From Bin87 sp963665395 (GTDB lineage Bacteria > Chloroflexota > Dehalococcoidia > Lucifugimonadales > UBA3495): DNA of 64,000 bases. Position 1 is the first letter of the stretch, and the number at the start of each line of letters is the position of its first letter. This document shows, piece after piece, positions 43,160 through 52,616 of this stretch. The position numbers and the translations under genes are program-made. The notes beneath the pieces are model-generated. The model worked only from the letters and a program-made list of their open reading frames with translations, did not search any database and was not told where the DNA came from. The stretch lies in assembly GCA_963665395.2 (NCBI GenBank), contig OY762251.1:3658001-3722000 (forward strand), read 5' to 3'.

Positions 43160-44713
43160 ATGCAGTACGACTACATCGTGGTCGGCGGCGGTTCGGCCGG
43201 CTGTGTCATGGCCACCCGACTCTCCGAAATGACCGACAAATCCGTTATCCTGCTGGAAGCCGGCCCCGATTACCCCGACTTTGAGCATCTGCCCGAAGAC
43301 CTCAAGCAGGGCAACAACACCTGGCTTTCCGCCTACGGCCCGCACAGTTGGGACTTGCGGGGCCGGGCTACGCCATTGCAGGACGAACCGATGATAATTC
43401 CCCGGGGCAAGGCCATGGGCGGCTCCTCATCCATCAACGGTCAGGTCGTCTTTCGTGGCATCCCCGAGGACTACGACCTGTGGGCCGAATGGGGCAACGA
43501 CGAATGGAAGTTCACCGACTGCCTGCCCTTCTTCCGCAAGCTGGAAAACGATTGGGATTACAGTGGCGACGACTTCCACGGCTCGGAAGGCCCGCTGCCG
43601 GTGCGCCGTCCCAAGCGGCCGGACTGGCTGCCCTTCAACACCGCTTTCTACGACGCCTGCGTCCGTCTGGGCATACCGGAACATCCCGACCAGAACGCCC
43701 CCGATTGCTACACCGCCGTCTCGCCCCGGCCCATGAACAACATCGACGGCGTGCGGATGAGCACCTCTCTGACCTTCCTCAACACTGCCCGCCATCGACT
43801 GAACCTGACGGTGCGGGGCAACATCCACGCCCGCCGCGTCATCCTGGACGGCAACCGGGCCGTGGGCGTTGAGGTGGAAAGCGGCGGCGAGATATTTACC
43901 GTCGCGGGCAAGGAAATCGTACTGTGTAGCGGCACCATCGGCTCCGCCCAGATATTGCTCTTGTCCGGCATTGGCCCCGCCGACCACCTGCGCGGGGTGG
44001 GAATTCCGGTGAACCATGAGCTGCCCGGCGTCGGCCTGAATTTCCGCGACCATCCCGCCGCCTACGTCCTCTTCCGCGGCGAGGGCGAGGAGCCGGACAC
44101 CTTCGCCCCCAACATCCAGGTGGGCTTGCGCTGGAGCGCGGACGACTCGCCCACCAAAGCCGACTTCCAGATTACCCCCACCCTGATGACCAGCGAGCAC
44201 CGCCCGGCCAGCGTGTCCTACGATGGATCCGGTTTCCACTTTGGCCTCAGTATCGGCCTCCAGAATGCTGTGGGCTTTGGACGCCTGTCGCTCCAGTCCA
44301 CCGACCCCAGTGTCCAGCCCGACCTGGACTACCAATTGTTCAGCGATCCCTACGACCGCCAGCGAATGCGCCAGGCCATCCGCAAGGCCCTGGAAATCGC
44401 GGAACAGTCGCCGTTCAAGGATTTCATCGTGGAGCGTCTGAACCCTACTGATGCCGATCTGGTCAGCGACGACGCTCTGGACAACTGGATCCTACGCAAC
44501 GCCTACACCCAGCACCACATCGCCGGCACTTGCAAGATGGGGCCAGCCAGCGACGGTACGGCCGTAGTCAACCAGCACGGCCAGGTCCACGGCATCGACG
44601 GCCTCCGCGTCGCCGACGCTTCCGTGATGCCCGACGTGATCCGCGCCAACACCAACGCCACCACCATAATGATCAGCGAGCGAGTGGCGGAGTTCATCAA
44701 GGCGGGTGTCTAA
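43160..44713 (+). CDS. GMC family (choline-dehydrogenase-like) FAD oxidoreductase
   Basis: 517 residues from an ATG with GAGGAGG nine nt upstream. YDYIVVGGGSAGCVMATRLS is the FAD-binding Rossmann motif, followed by MGGSSSINGQVVFRG (the GMC signature 1 region) and GSAQILLLSGIGPADHL (signature 2). The C-terminal catalytic region has YTQHHIAGTCKMGP with the conserved His and RANTNATTIMI with Asn. Such enzymes oxidise alcohols; the substrate is unknown. The same frame continues upstream into a DUF2283-like part. Confidence 0.92.
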   Translation: MQYDYIVVGGGSAGCVMATRLSEMTDKSVILLEAGPDYPDFEHLPEDLKQGNNTWLSAYGPHSWDLRGRATPLQDEPMIIPRGKAMGGSSSINGQVVFRGIPEDYDLWAEWGNDEWKFTDCLPFFRKLENDWDYSGDDFHGSEGPLPVRRPKRPDWLPFNTAFYDACVRLGIPEHPDQNAPDCYTAVSPRPMNNIDGVRMSTSLTFLNTARHRLNLTVRGNIHARRVILDGNRAVGVEVESGGEIFTVAGKEIVLCSGTIGSAQILLLSGIGPADHLRGVGIPVNHELPGVGLNFRDHPAAYVLFRGEGEEPDTFAPNIQVGLRWSADDSPTKADFQITPTLMTSEHRPASVSYDGSGFHFGLSIGLQNAVGFGRLSLQSTDPSVQPDLDYQLFSDPYDRQRMRQAIRKALEIAEQSPFKDFIVERLNPTDADLVSDDALDNWILRNAYTQHHIAGTCKMGPASDGTAVVNQHGQVHGIDGLRVADASVMPDVIRANTNATTIMISERVAEFIKAGV

Positions 44714-44721
44714 CCCCAACC

Positions 44722-44749
44722 GTAGGGGCGAATAATCATTCGCCCCTAC
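44722..44749. repeat. 28-bp palindromic repeat, copy 2
   Basis: Same element as at 20192, with a single base difference in the centre (AATAATCATT). It sits between the GMC stop and the next GTG start, where it may also act as a terminator-like hairpin. Confidence 0.85.
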
Positions 44750-44764
44750 AGGGGTCTGCCAATC

Positions 44765-46441
44765 GTGAACAGCGCAATCCGAAAATATCGCTGGCCGGTC
44801 ATATTGGCCGCAATATTGGCAACCATCGTCGTCTTGGCCGCATTGGGCACTACTGCGCCATCCCAGGGCGCAAATCCGGCGCAAGGTCAGCCCCCTCCCC
44901 TGACGCCGCCGCCCGTGCCGACGCCCACGCCGTTAGTCCTGGGCAATCCTACGCATCTGGAGGCCGCGGCCACCGGTCATCGCGGCCAGGTAGCGCTGTG
45001 GTGGCGGCCGGCCGAGAATGCCACGGCGCATTGGGTCTGGTCGGCAAAGTGGGACAATTCTGCCGGCAAATGGACTTCCGGCGAGTGGGATCACGCAACT
45101 GTAGGCGGTCTGGAAAATGGGGAAGACCATTGGTTCCGTGTCATTGCCGGCCTGGAACGGAGAAACGGTGAATACGAATGGTCCAAGTGGAGCAATTGGG
45201 CGAAAGCCGCGCCGGAGTGGCATCCGCCACCCACGGATCCCAAAGCCGGCATCGGCGACGTGGACGTACATATCACTGATGGCCCCAACGGGCCGGAGGC
45301 TTTTGCAATCACGCCTTGCGACGGCCCAACGGCGCCCGTCGTTCCGACCATTCACGGCGGCGGCAGCCCAACCGGCTCTTCCTGCATCTATGGAGAGGGC
45401 GCCAACTTCAACCTGACCCCGTTGGTGTCCAGCGGCCATAGCTTCAAGATACAAATGGCGTGCGTTAATCGCTCTCTGGTGGATTGCGCGTCGGCGGCGG
45501 GAGATTACCGGGCAACTTGGGACATTGGCTTTATTGAGCGCGTCAGGCGGCGCACCAATGACCAGGTACAGTTTGAGGTTACGTCGTTCCCTAAACTGGG
45601 AGTCTCCGGCGTGGACTCGTTGCGCCTTATTGGGGACGGCGCTCTGCCAGCAGCGCAAATCTATCCGCCGTACCTCTGGCGTGACCACCCCATCATGGAC
45701 ATCAACAACCTCTGGGGCCTGTATCATAACCGGGCCGACAATCTCGCCGTCATTGACGCCCTACAGTCCGCAATGGCCGAACTGACCGCGGCAAACGGCG
45801 GCGTCCAGATCGCCTACCTGATGAGCGGCGATTACTACCTGTTCTCCCGGAGCGAAGCCCATGATGATCCCCGCGACTGGCAGGACTTGCATATTCGCAG
45901 CCACAGCGTGATGCTGAGCGAACTGCTGGAAGGCATGGGCGCCGAGCCGCGGTACATCGACTACATCGATGTGTACACTGCCCTGGAGCGCGGCGTGATT
46001 GACGGCGCGATTTCATGCGCCTCGTGCGGATATGACCAGCGTTGGTACGAAGTTGACGATTACATCGTCGGCCCCATCTACAACCTCTCCCACAGCTGGC
46101 TTACCGTCAACCGGGAACTTTGGAATACGATTCCCCCGGACTTGCAGAACATCATCCTGGAGGAAGGCGCGCGCCATGCCTACCTCAACCGCTATTTCCT
46201 GCTGACGCGCTTTGAGCCGGAAGCAGTTCAGAAAAACGTCGCCGAGGGTATGAAACCCGCGCGTCTTTCCTACGCAATACAGGACGAGATGCGCCGGTCC
46301 GCTATCAAAAACTCCGTCCCCCAGTGGGTCAAGCGCGTTGGCGGCCCCCATTCCACGGCCGTCCGTCTCTTCAATGAAGTCGTGTACCCTATCCTCAACG
46401 TGTACATCAACCACGATGGTTCCGTCTCCGAAGGGGAGTGA
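44765..46441 (+). CDS. FnIII-like domain fused to a TRAP-type (DctP) solute-binding domain
   Basis: 558 residues from a GTG. A signal anchor (WPVILAAILATIVVLAALG) and a Pro/Thr linker (PPPLTPPPVPTPTP) precede an FnIII-like domain (about 60-150: HLEAAATGHRGQVALWWRPA, GLENGEDHWFRVIAGLE). The C-terminal about 270 residues are DctP-like: NRADNLAVIDALQSAMAELT, HIRSHSVMLSELLEGMGAEP, VYTALERGVIDGAISCASCG and WNTIPPDLQNIILEEGARHA. No TRAP permease (dctQ/dctM) is near. The domain order is unusual; the protein may be a tethered ligand-binding sensor or a binding protein using a distant permease. Confidence 0.85.
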   Translation: MNSAIRKYRWPVILAAILATIVVLAALGTTAPSQGANPAQGQPPPLTPPPVPTPTPLVLGNPTHLEAAATGHRGQVALWWRPAENATAHWVWSAKWDNSAGKWTSGEWDHATVGGLENGEDHWFRVIAGLERRNGEYEWSKWSNWAKAAPEWHPPPTDPKAGIGDVDVHITDGPNGPEAFAITPCDGPTAPVVPTIHGGGSPTGSSCIYGEGANFNLTPLVSSGHSFKIQMACVNRSLVDCASAAGDYRATWDIGFIERVRRRTNDQVQFEVTSFPKLGVSGVDSLRLIGDGALPAAQIYPPYLWRDHPIMDINNLWGLYHNRADNLAVIDALQSAMAELTAANGGVQIAYLMSGDYYLFSRSEAHDDPRDWQDLHIRSHSVMLSELLEGMGAEPRYIDYIDVYTALERGVIDGAISCASCGYDQRWYEVDDYIVGPIYNLSHSWLTVNRELWNTIPPDLQNIILEEGARHAYLNRYFLLTRFEPEAVQKNVAEGMKPARLSYAIQDEMRRSAIKNSVPQWVKRVGGPHSTAVRLFNEVVYPILNVYINHDGSVSEGE

Positions 46442-46480
46442 TCTCGACAACAATGAACATTCGCCCCTGTTGCTGCCGGT

Positions 46481-46888
46481 CTAACGGAACTCCAGTTGCC
46501 CAGCCGGAAAATCGTACTCCATCCGCACCGCATTCAACACGTCCCGCCCCAGCAGGGATGGCAGATAATCGGCGCCCAGGCCCGGCGGCGCGACGTACAG
46601 ATCAACGTCAAACCACTGCCATTCCGCCTCGTCAAGAAGCATGATGACGGCGGGCTCACGGTAGTACGTCCGAGTCCCGGCGATGCCCTGTTGCGTCGCG
46701 GGGTTGACCAGTTCCGAAACGGGAACCAGCAGGTTATCCCCATCGTAAGGGGACAGCGACGTGACACTGGCGCCGGTGTCAACCAGAAAATTCACCCGTC
46801 CCACAACGTTTAGCCGGGGAATCCTCACCAGCCCTCTCACGTAGGGCCGGCCCCGTTCATCAAAGTAACCAGCAATCATAGGATCCAC
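46481..46888 (-). CDS. Retropepsin-like aspartic protease
   Basis: 135 residues. NFLVDTGASVTSL is the active-site D-T-G-A-S loop and SLLGRDVLNAV the C-terminal strand-helix of single-domain retropepsin-like proteases. The protein would act as a homodimer. It overlaps the previous minus-strand gene by 13 nt. The pair with a DUF5678-like gene recurs in other bacteria as I recall. The substrate is unknown. Confidence 0.82.
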   Translation of the reverse strand: MDPMIAGYFDERGRPYVRGLVRIPRLNVVGRVNFLVDTGASVTSLSPYDGDNLLVPVSELVNPATQQGIAGTRTYYREPAVIMLLDEAEWQWFDVDLYVAPPGLGADYLPSLLGRDVLNAVRMEYDFPAGQLEFR

Positions 46889-47202
46889 GACAACGGGTTA
46901 GTGTCGAGAAACTCTATTGCGTTGCTGCCCGGGCGCGTGTTCAGTTCCTCGAATTTCGCCCGCAGTTCCTTCAAGGACGGCACGATCAGCAGTTCTCCGC
47001 TTTCCGTCAGAGCTGCCCAGTGGTCGGGATACTGCTTTGTCAGCTCGGGAACCATGGCTACCAAGCGGCGGCGGCGCTCGTCATGCTCCTCGAACTCCTT
47101 GAGAATCTGTTCGGTGCCCCCAAGACTCTCGATCAGCTCGAGATCGTTCGGCGACGGTTCCCGGCGCACCGCGAGTTTCTGCTTCCCCATTGTATCCATC
47201 AT
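46876..47202 (-). CDS. DUF5678-like small protein coupled to the aspartic protease
   Basis: 108 residues from the double ATG at 47202/47199 with GAAGG upstream. The C-terminal part VPELTKQYPDHWAALTESGE, then LLIVPSLKELRAKFEEL and a closing FLDTNPLSWIL follows the small alpha/beta pattern of DUF5678 (Y-P-x-x-W-V-A, a hydrophobic strand, an amphipathic helix, L-x-x-W-I-L). The rest is a charged helix. It was probably made together with the protease; the role is unknown. Confidence 0.65.
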   Translation of the reverse strand: MMDTMGKQKLAVRREPSPNDLELIESLGGTEQILKEFEEHDERRRRLVAMVPELTKQYPDHWAALTESGELLIVPSLKELRAKFEELNTRPGSNAIEFLDTNPLSWIL

Positions 47203-47320
47203 TTGCCTTCTGTCCTCCGCTATAATGGCCTCGCTCGTTTGCATTCTAACACTGGCCCACCCGCCCTACGCTAACCATCGCACTCCGGCGCCCCGGCGAT
47301 AAGATGCGGTCAATCCCGCC

Positions 47321-48445
47321 ATGACCATGCACCCCGAAACCATCGCCGCCCAGGCGGCCCACCGGCCCGACCATGCCACCGGCGCCGTCGCCCCGCCAAT
47401 TTACCTTTCCACCACATTTGAGCGGGACGCCGACGGGGAATACTCACGCGGCTTTGTCTATTCCCGCACCGACAACCCCAACCGCCGCGCTCTGGAGGAA
47501 TGCCTGGCCTTGCTGGAAGGCGGCGCGGGGGCGGCGTCCTTCTCTTCAGGATCCGCCGCTACCGCCACGGTGTTTCAGGCCCTTGCCCCCGGCGACCACG
47601 TCATCGCCCCGGACGACTGCTACCACGGCACCGCCCGCCTGCTCCGGGAGGTTTTCAACCCCTGGGGTTTGCAGTCCACCTTCGTCGATATGACCGACGC
47701 CAATGCCGTGCGCGGGGCGGTTCGACCCAACACGCGCCTTATCTGGGTAGAAACCCCGTCCAACCCTTTGCTCAAAATCACCGACATCGCGGAGATGGCA
47801 ACCATTACCCAATCCGCGGGCGCTTTATGCGTATGCGACAACACCTGGGCCAGCCCGATGCTCCAGCGTCCGCTGTCCCTGGGCGCCCATCTGGTCGTGC
47901 ATTCCACCACCAAGTACCTGGGCGGGCACGAGGATGTCACCGGCGGCGTGGTAGTCAGCGCCGAGGAGACCGCTTTCTTTCAGCGCATCCGGCAGATACA
48001 AAATCTGTACGGAGCGGTGCCGTCGCCGTTCGATTGCTGGCTGACCCTGCGCGGCGTCCGCACCCTCCACGTGCGAATGCTGGCGCATTCCGCCAATGCC
48101 GGAAGAATCGCCCGGTTTCTGCAAGACCACCCCGGCGTGGCAGCGGTGCATTATCCCGGCTTGCCCGAGCATCCGGGCCATGAAATCGCCGCCGAGCAGA
48201 TGTCCAACTTCGGCGGGATGCTGTCGTTCCAGGTTGCCGGCGGCCGGGCAGCCGCGATGCGGGTGGCCGCCAACGTGCGCCTCTTCGTCCGCGCCACCAG
48301 CCTGGGCGGTACGCAAAGCCTCATCGAGCACCGGGCGTCCATCGAGGGCCCGGATACCGCCACTCCCGACGATTTGCTCCGCGTGTCCGTGGGACTGGAG
48401 AACGCCGACGACCTCATCGCCGACCTGACGCAGGCGCTGGACTGA
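47321..48445 (+). CDS. Cys/Met-metabolism PLP-dependent enzyme (cystathionine gamma-synthase/lyase type)
   Basis: 374 residues. VAPPIYLSTTFER and YSRTDNPNRRALEECLALLE open the family; GAGAASFSSGSAAT and the PLP lysine in VVHSTTKYLGGHEDVTGGVV are diagnostic, with SLGGTQSLIEHRAS near the end. These enzymes make or break C-S bonds with gamma- or beta-substituted amino acids. Choice between gamma-synthase and gamma-lyase cannot be made by eye. No met genes are nearby. Confidence 0.93.
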   Translation: MTMHPETIAAQAAHRPDHATGAVAPPIYLSTTFERDADGEYSRGFVYSRTDNPNRRALEECLALLEGGAGAASFSSGSAATATVFQALAPGDHVIAPDDCYHGTARLLREVFNPWGLQSTFVDMTDANAVRGAVRPNTRLIWVETPSNPLLKITDIAEMATITQSAGALCVCDNTWASPMLQRPLSLGAHLVVHSTTKYLGGHEDVTGGVVVSAEETAFFQRIRQIQNLYGAVPSPFDCWLTLRGVRTLHVRMLAHSANAGRIARFLQDHPGVAAVHYPGLPEHPGHEIAAEQMSNFGGMLSFQVAGGRAAAMRVAANVRLFVRATSLGGTQSLIEHRASIEGPDTATPDDLLRVSVGLENADDLIADLTQALD

Positions 48446-48527
48446 CCGACCGCCCAGACGCCATGGGGTATGTGGTACTATCTGCGCTACCAGCAGGTTG
48501 ACGGCACAGTTCAGCGGGGTGGCTCTT

Positions 48528-49613
48528 ATGACCGAATTCGTCTCTGCCTCCAATGGCTCCCAATCCGGTGTTGAGCGCGGGATGGCCTACCTTGCCGATG
48601 ACGAAATAGACTTGGCCATCGCCGAATTCGACCGGGTCATCAATGATGACCCGAAGAACGTCAGAGCGTGGGAATGCCGCGGCTCGGCTCATCTGGTGGC
48701 CGGCGATTTAGGACGGGCGCTGGCGGATTATAACCGGGCTTTGGCGCTGGCCCCCGACAACCCCTCGCTGCACCACGGACGGGGAACCGTGTACATCGCC
48801 CGCGGCGAGTCGGAGTTGGGCCTGGACGATATGAACCGCGCCATCGCCCTCGCCCCGCAGGTTGCGGTGGCTTACATGGGCCGGGCTTTGGCGTATGCCC
48901 AACTGGAGGAGCCGGAATCGGCCCTTAACGACCTTGACCGCGCCGCCCAGCTGGAGCCGCGCGACGTCAACATACACATTAACCGCGCCACCATCGCTTC
49001 CGAAATCGGTTACGTGGAATATGCCATCGCCGCCTACGACGCCGCCATCATCCATGAACCCGACCGTTTCGAAGCTTATATGAGCCGGGGCGCCGCCTAT
49101 GCTGAAACCGGCGATTTTCGGCGAGCGATGGCTGACCTCAATCGCGCCGTCAAAATGGCTCCCGACGACCCTCATCCCTACCTCACTCGCGCCAGCGTGC
49201 ATATGGCCGCCGGCAAGGAACGCCAGGCCGTCAGCGATTGCAGCCGCGCCGTCCGCCTGGCTCCGGACTACGGGTTGCCATACCTCAGCCGGGGCCAAAT
49301 CCTGCTGATGCAGGGCAATGCAGACGCCGCCCTGGCCGATTACGACAAGGCCGTGTCCCTGGAGCCGGATAACCCCGCTGCCTACGCCGGCCGCGGCTCC
49401 GCTTACCTGGAACTACAGGACGCCGACCACGCCATCGCCGATTTCGACTCCGCCATACGCATCAGTCCGCAGGACCCCATCCTGCATTTCCAGCGGGCCG
49501 CGGCCCACCTGGAACGCGGCGATAAGCGGCGCGCGCGGCGAGACTTGAGACAGGCCCAAAAATACGGACTTGACGCCGAGATGCTTGCCACGCTGCCCTT
49601 TGACTATATCTAG
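48528..49613 (+). CDS. TPR-repeat protein
   Basis: 361 residues with about ten 34-residue TPR units: W-x-x-x-G-x-x-x-x-x-x-x-x-x-x-A-x-x-D/E-x-x-x-A-x-x-x-x-P. Clear examples are AWECRGSAHLVAGDLGRALA, YMGRALAYAQLEEPESALND, YMSRGAAYAETGDFRRAMAD and YAGRGSAYLELQDADHAIAD. No signal peptide or transmembrane helix is seen, so it is probably a cytosolic scaffold. The ATG at 48528 is chosen; an upstream GTG or TTG could extend it slightly. Confidence 0.88.
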   Translation: MTEFVSASNGSQSGVERGMAYLADDEIDLAIAEFDRVINDDPKNVRAWECRGSAHLVAGDLGRALADYNRALALAPDNPSLHHGRGTVYIARGESELGLDDMNRAIALAPQVAVAYMGRALAYAQLEEPESALNDLDRAAQLEPRDVNIHINRATIASEIGYVEYAIAAYDAAIIHEPDRFEAYMSRGAAYAETGDFRRAMADLNRAVKMAPDDPHPYLTRASVHMAAGKERQAVSDCSRAVRLAPDYGLPYLSRGQILLMQGNADAALADYDKAVSLEPDNPAAYAGRGSAYLELQDADHAIADFDSAIRISPQDPILHFQRAAAHLERGDKRRARRDLRQAQKYGLDAEMLATLPFDYI

Positions 49614-49666
49614 TCGCAACACGCTCCTTCACCACACCCTTCACCTTTCGTCGCAGGAGGCCGATT

Positions 49667-51118
49667 ATGTTCGACTTGCTAATCACCGGCGGCACCGTAA
49701 TCATGCCCAGCGAGGCCGCCCCAGTGGACGTCGGAGTTCAGGACGGGCGCATCGTTGCCATCGGGGCCCCCGGCACGCTGATTGACGAAGCGGTCCAGAC
49801 CGTCGATGCCTCCGGGCGCATCGTTACCCCCGGCGGAATTGAACCCCACATCCACGCCGCCGCCAACGTGCAGCCCGGCACGCACCAGCAGGTCCAGGGC
49901 GTGCCCAACGCCGGCCCTTTGGAGCATTCCCTGGGCGCGATCTGGGGCGGCACCACCACCGTCGTTGACTTCGCTCCCGCACCCAACGAGGGCGAACTGG
50001 TGGGCGGCATCCTTGATTTCCTGTCCGTGTGGGAAGGAAACACCTACGCCGACTATTCCGCCCACGTCATCTACCGCAGCAGCAACACCGCCGACAGCAT
50101 CGCCCGCGTCGGCGAGCTCATCAACAACGATTTCCCCAGCGTCAAGATTTTCACCACCAACATCCGCCCGCCGCAGGACCCGCCGCTGACTCTCACGCCC
50201 ACGGGCCGGATCGACAACGGACGCCTGACCGACCTCACCGCGCAACTGGCCCGCCACGATGGCGTCCTGGCCGTTCACGCCGAAGACGACGAGGTCGTGA
50301 TGTACAACTACCTCATGGCCCAACAGCGGAATATGTGGGACTGGTACAACGCCCACCTCATTCATTCCAAAGAGGTAGAGGATCTGGCCTTCCGAGACGT
50401 TATACAAATTGCGGGTCAGAACGGCGCCGGTATGTACTTCGTCCACGTAACCGGCAACGACGGCGTGAACGCCGTGGCCGCCGCCCGCAGTCGCGGCCAG
50501 GCCGTGTACGGAGAGGTGCTCACCCTGGCCCTCTCATTCAACGCCTTCCAATACCGCGAACCCGACGGCATGAAGTACCACACCTACCCGTCCCTCAAAT
50601 ACCCCGAGGACGGCAGCGACCTGTGGTCCGGCCTGTTGGGCAACAACCTGACCTTCACCGCCACCGACAGCAGTTTCACCACCTACCTGGACAAGACGGC
50701 CGGCCGCAACGTGCAGGATATGCGGGGCGGCAATATCGGTATCGAGATCCGTATGGGCGTCAACTACACGGAAGCGGTGGTCCGGCGCGGGATGCCGCTG
50801 ACCCAATTCGCCAACATCACCGCAACCAACGCCGCCCGCCTGCTGGGTATGTACCCGCAGAAAGGCGTCATCGCCCCCGGCAGCGACGCCGATTTCGCCA
50901 TCATCGACCCCACCATCCACAAGCGCCTCACCATGGACGACCTGCACCTGCGCGACTACAGCCCCTGGGAAGGCTGGGAGATCTTTGGCTGGCCCACCAC
51001 CGTGATCCTGCGCGGCAAGGTTATGGTGGACAACGGGCAGCTATTGGGCGAACCTACCGACGGTCAGCGCATCCGCCGGCGCATTGATCCGGCGGTGTTG
51101 CAGCGGCCCGCCTTCTAA
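49667..51118 (+). CDS. Dihydropyrimidinase / hydantoinase-type amidohydrolase
   Basis: 483 residues, cyclic amidohydrolase superfamily. FDLLITGGTVIMPSEAAPVD opens the family, EPHIHAA carries the H-x-H metal ligands, SVKIFTTN holds the Lys that is carbamylated to bridge two zinc ions, VHAEDDEVVMYN and YFVHVTGNDGV supply further His ligands, and ATDSSFTTY the Asp region. GVIAPGSDADFAIIDP and LRGKVMVDNGQLLG are C-terminal beta-barrel motifs. The likely action is opening a ring amide of a pyrimidine or hydantoin; the substrate is not assignable. Confidence 0.93.
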   Translation: MFDLLITGGTVIMPSEAAPVDVGVQDGRIVAIGAPGTLIDEAVQTVDASGRIVTPGGIEPHIHAAANVQPGTHQQVQGVPNAGPLEHSLGAIWGGTTTVVDFAPAPNEGELVGGILDFLSVWEGNTYADYSAHVIYRSSNTADSIARVGELINNDFPSVKIFTTNIRPPQDPPLTLTPTGRIDNGRLTDLTAQLARHDGVLAVHAEDDEVVMYNYLMAQQRNMWDWYNAHLIHSKEVEDLAFRDVIQIAGQNGAGMYFVHVTGNDGVNAVAAARSRGQAVYGEVLTLALSFNAFQYREPDGMKYHTYPSLKYPEDGSDLWSGLLGNNLTFTATDSSFTTYLDKTAGRNVQDMRGGNIGIEIRMGVNYTEAVVRRGMPLTQFANITATNAARLLGMYPQKGVIAPGSDADFAIIDPTIHKRLTMDDLHLRDYSPWEGWEIFGWPTTVILRGKVMVDNGQLLGEPTDGQRIRRRIDPAVLQRPAF

Positions 51119-51123
51119 TCATC

Positions 51124-52590
51124 GTGGTTACCCCCTCGACCGATTCAGAGGAGACTTCCGTTCTCCTCTGTAGATTCTGCGGGCACCTCAACCCGGCAGG
51201 AGGGGGAACCAGGTGCGCCAACTGCGGAGCATTTTCGGGTTTGGAGGCCGTCGCTCCGGCTGAAGCCGAACGTCGCTCCCGCCGGGTTCGTCTTGATTTC
51301 CTGCGCAATCGGCTCGTTCGGGCGGCCATCGTTATCTTGCCTGTTCTAGCGGTGGTTTTTTGGGTGTTATGGGCCTATACCGGGCTGCCACCGGACCCGC
51401 CGCTGCCCTCGACCAACATTGGAAGTACGCCAGCCGGGTTTGCTGGCGCCGACTGGCGGCAGGCTGGCGGAGGGGTCGCCAACTGGTCAGCATCTACCAG
51501 CGGCGCGTTGACCGTCGGGGCCGCGCCAAAAACAATGTGGCGGTATGTTGCCGGCTCTCCCATTACCGCCCCGCCGGCGGTGGCGGGCCAACGAGTGTAT
51601 TTGACTGCCGAAGACGGGAGCGTAGTCGCTCTGGAACTCGGCGCCGGAAACGTGTTGTGGCGATACGATTCCGGCTTGCCGGCTGCCGTCACGCCGGCAG
51701 TGACCGACGATCTGGTTTTCGTGGTCTTTCGGGCGGGTGTAGTGTCCGCCCTCGATGCGGAGACGGGCGCGCTGGTTTGGTCCCGGCGGCTTCAAGTCGC
51801 CTCACTGCCGTCGCCGACCGTCGCCGCCGGCCGCCTGTTCGTCGCCGAATCGGACAAAAACCGCTTGATTGCGCTGGACGCGGCCACCGGGGAACCGCTT
51901 TGGGATTACCGGCTGGGCGATTGGGTAATCGCGCCGCCGGCCATAGTTGACGGCAAGGTGATCGCCACGGCCAACGATGCCCGCGTCCACGTGCTGGACG
52001 AAGCTACCGGAAAGCTCCGAATGATCTACGATGCCGGCAGCGCGCGCTGGGCCCGGGGCGGCCCGCTGGCGACGGAGGACCGGTTTCATTTCAGTAGCTT
52101 CGGCGGCACGGTCTGGGGACTGGATTACCAGGGACGCCGTTACCCGTTGGAGCGGCAAATCCAATACGTCCGCACGGTGCTGTGGTTGTGGGGATTCGCC
52201 AAGCAAGGCCCGGAGCAGCAGGGTTATGTGTGGTCTGCCCAAACCGCGGGCGAACAGCCCTACCCGCCGGCATTATCCGGATCGACCTTGGTAGTTGCGG
52301 ATGCCAGCGGCCTGGTAACCGGGCTGAACGCCGACAGCGGCGAAGTCCTTTGGGAGTTCAACATTGGGTCCGACATCACGGTGGGCGCGACTGCTGCCGA
52401 CTCGGTAGCTTTGATCGGCGACGAAGACGGCCAGGTTACCGCCCTTTCTGTCGCCGACGGTTCTCAACAATGGGTCGTGAAACTTGATGGGGCGGTCACC
52501 GCATCTCCCATCGTCGCCGGCGGACTGCTCTTGACCGCCACGGCGTCGGAAAACGGCACGCTTACTGCGCTGTCCTTCGGCTCAAAATAA
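51124..52590 (+). CDS. Membrane-anchored PQQ-type beta-propeller with N-terminal zinc ribbon
   Basis: 488 residues from a GTG. The N-terminus has a zinc ribbon CRFCGHLNP..CANCG (four Cys), one transmembrane helix (AAIVILPVLAVVFWVLWAY), then a BamB-like propeller of PQQ repeats: VYLTAEDGSVVALELGAGNV, LWRYDSGLPAAVTPAVTDDL, VSALDAETGALVWSRRLQ, LVTGLNADSGEVLWEFNI. The ribbon would lie inside and the propeller outside. It could report on or scaffold envelope assembly; no enzymatic residues were seen. Confidence 0.85.
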   Translation: MVTPSTDSEETSVLLCRFCGHLNPAGGGTRCANCGAFSGLEAVAPAEAERRSRRVRLDFLRNRLVRAAIVILPVLAVVFWVLWAYTGLPPDPPLPSTNIGSTPAGFAGADWRQAGGGVANWSASTSGALTVGAAPKTMWRYVAGSPITAPPAVAGQRVYLTAEDGSVVALELGAGNVLWRYDSGLPAAVTPAVTDDLVFVVFRAGVVSALDAETGALVWSRRLQVASLPSPTVAAGRLFVAESDKNRLIALDAATGEPLWDYRLGDWVIAPPAIVDGKVIATANDARVHVLDEATGKLRMIYDAGSARWARGGPLATEDRFHFSSFGGTVWGLDYQGRRYPLERQIQYVRTVLWLWGFAKQGPEQQGYVWSAQTAGEQPYPPALSGSTLVVADASGLVTGLNADSGEVLWEFNIGSDITVGATAADSVALIGDEDGQVTALSVADGSQQWVVKLDGAVTASPIVAGGLLLTATASENGTLTALSFGSK

Positions 52591-52616
52591 CCCCGATCAC
52601 GTTTCACTATCATACG

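Noticed and set aside
44765..46441. A standard TRAP transporter receptor.
   Set aside because: The extra FnIII-like domain and lack of dctQ/dctM make a normal TRAP system unlikely at this locus.
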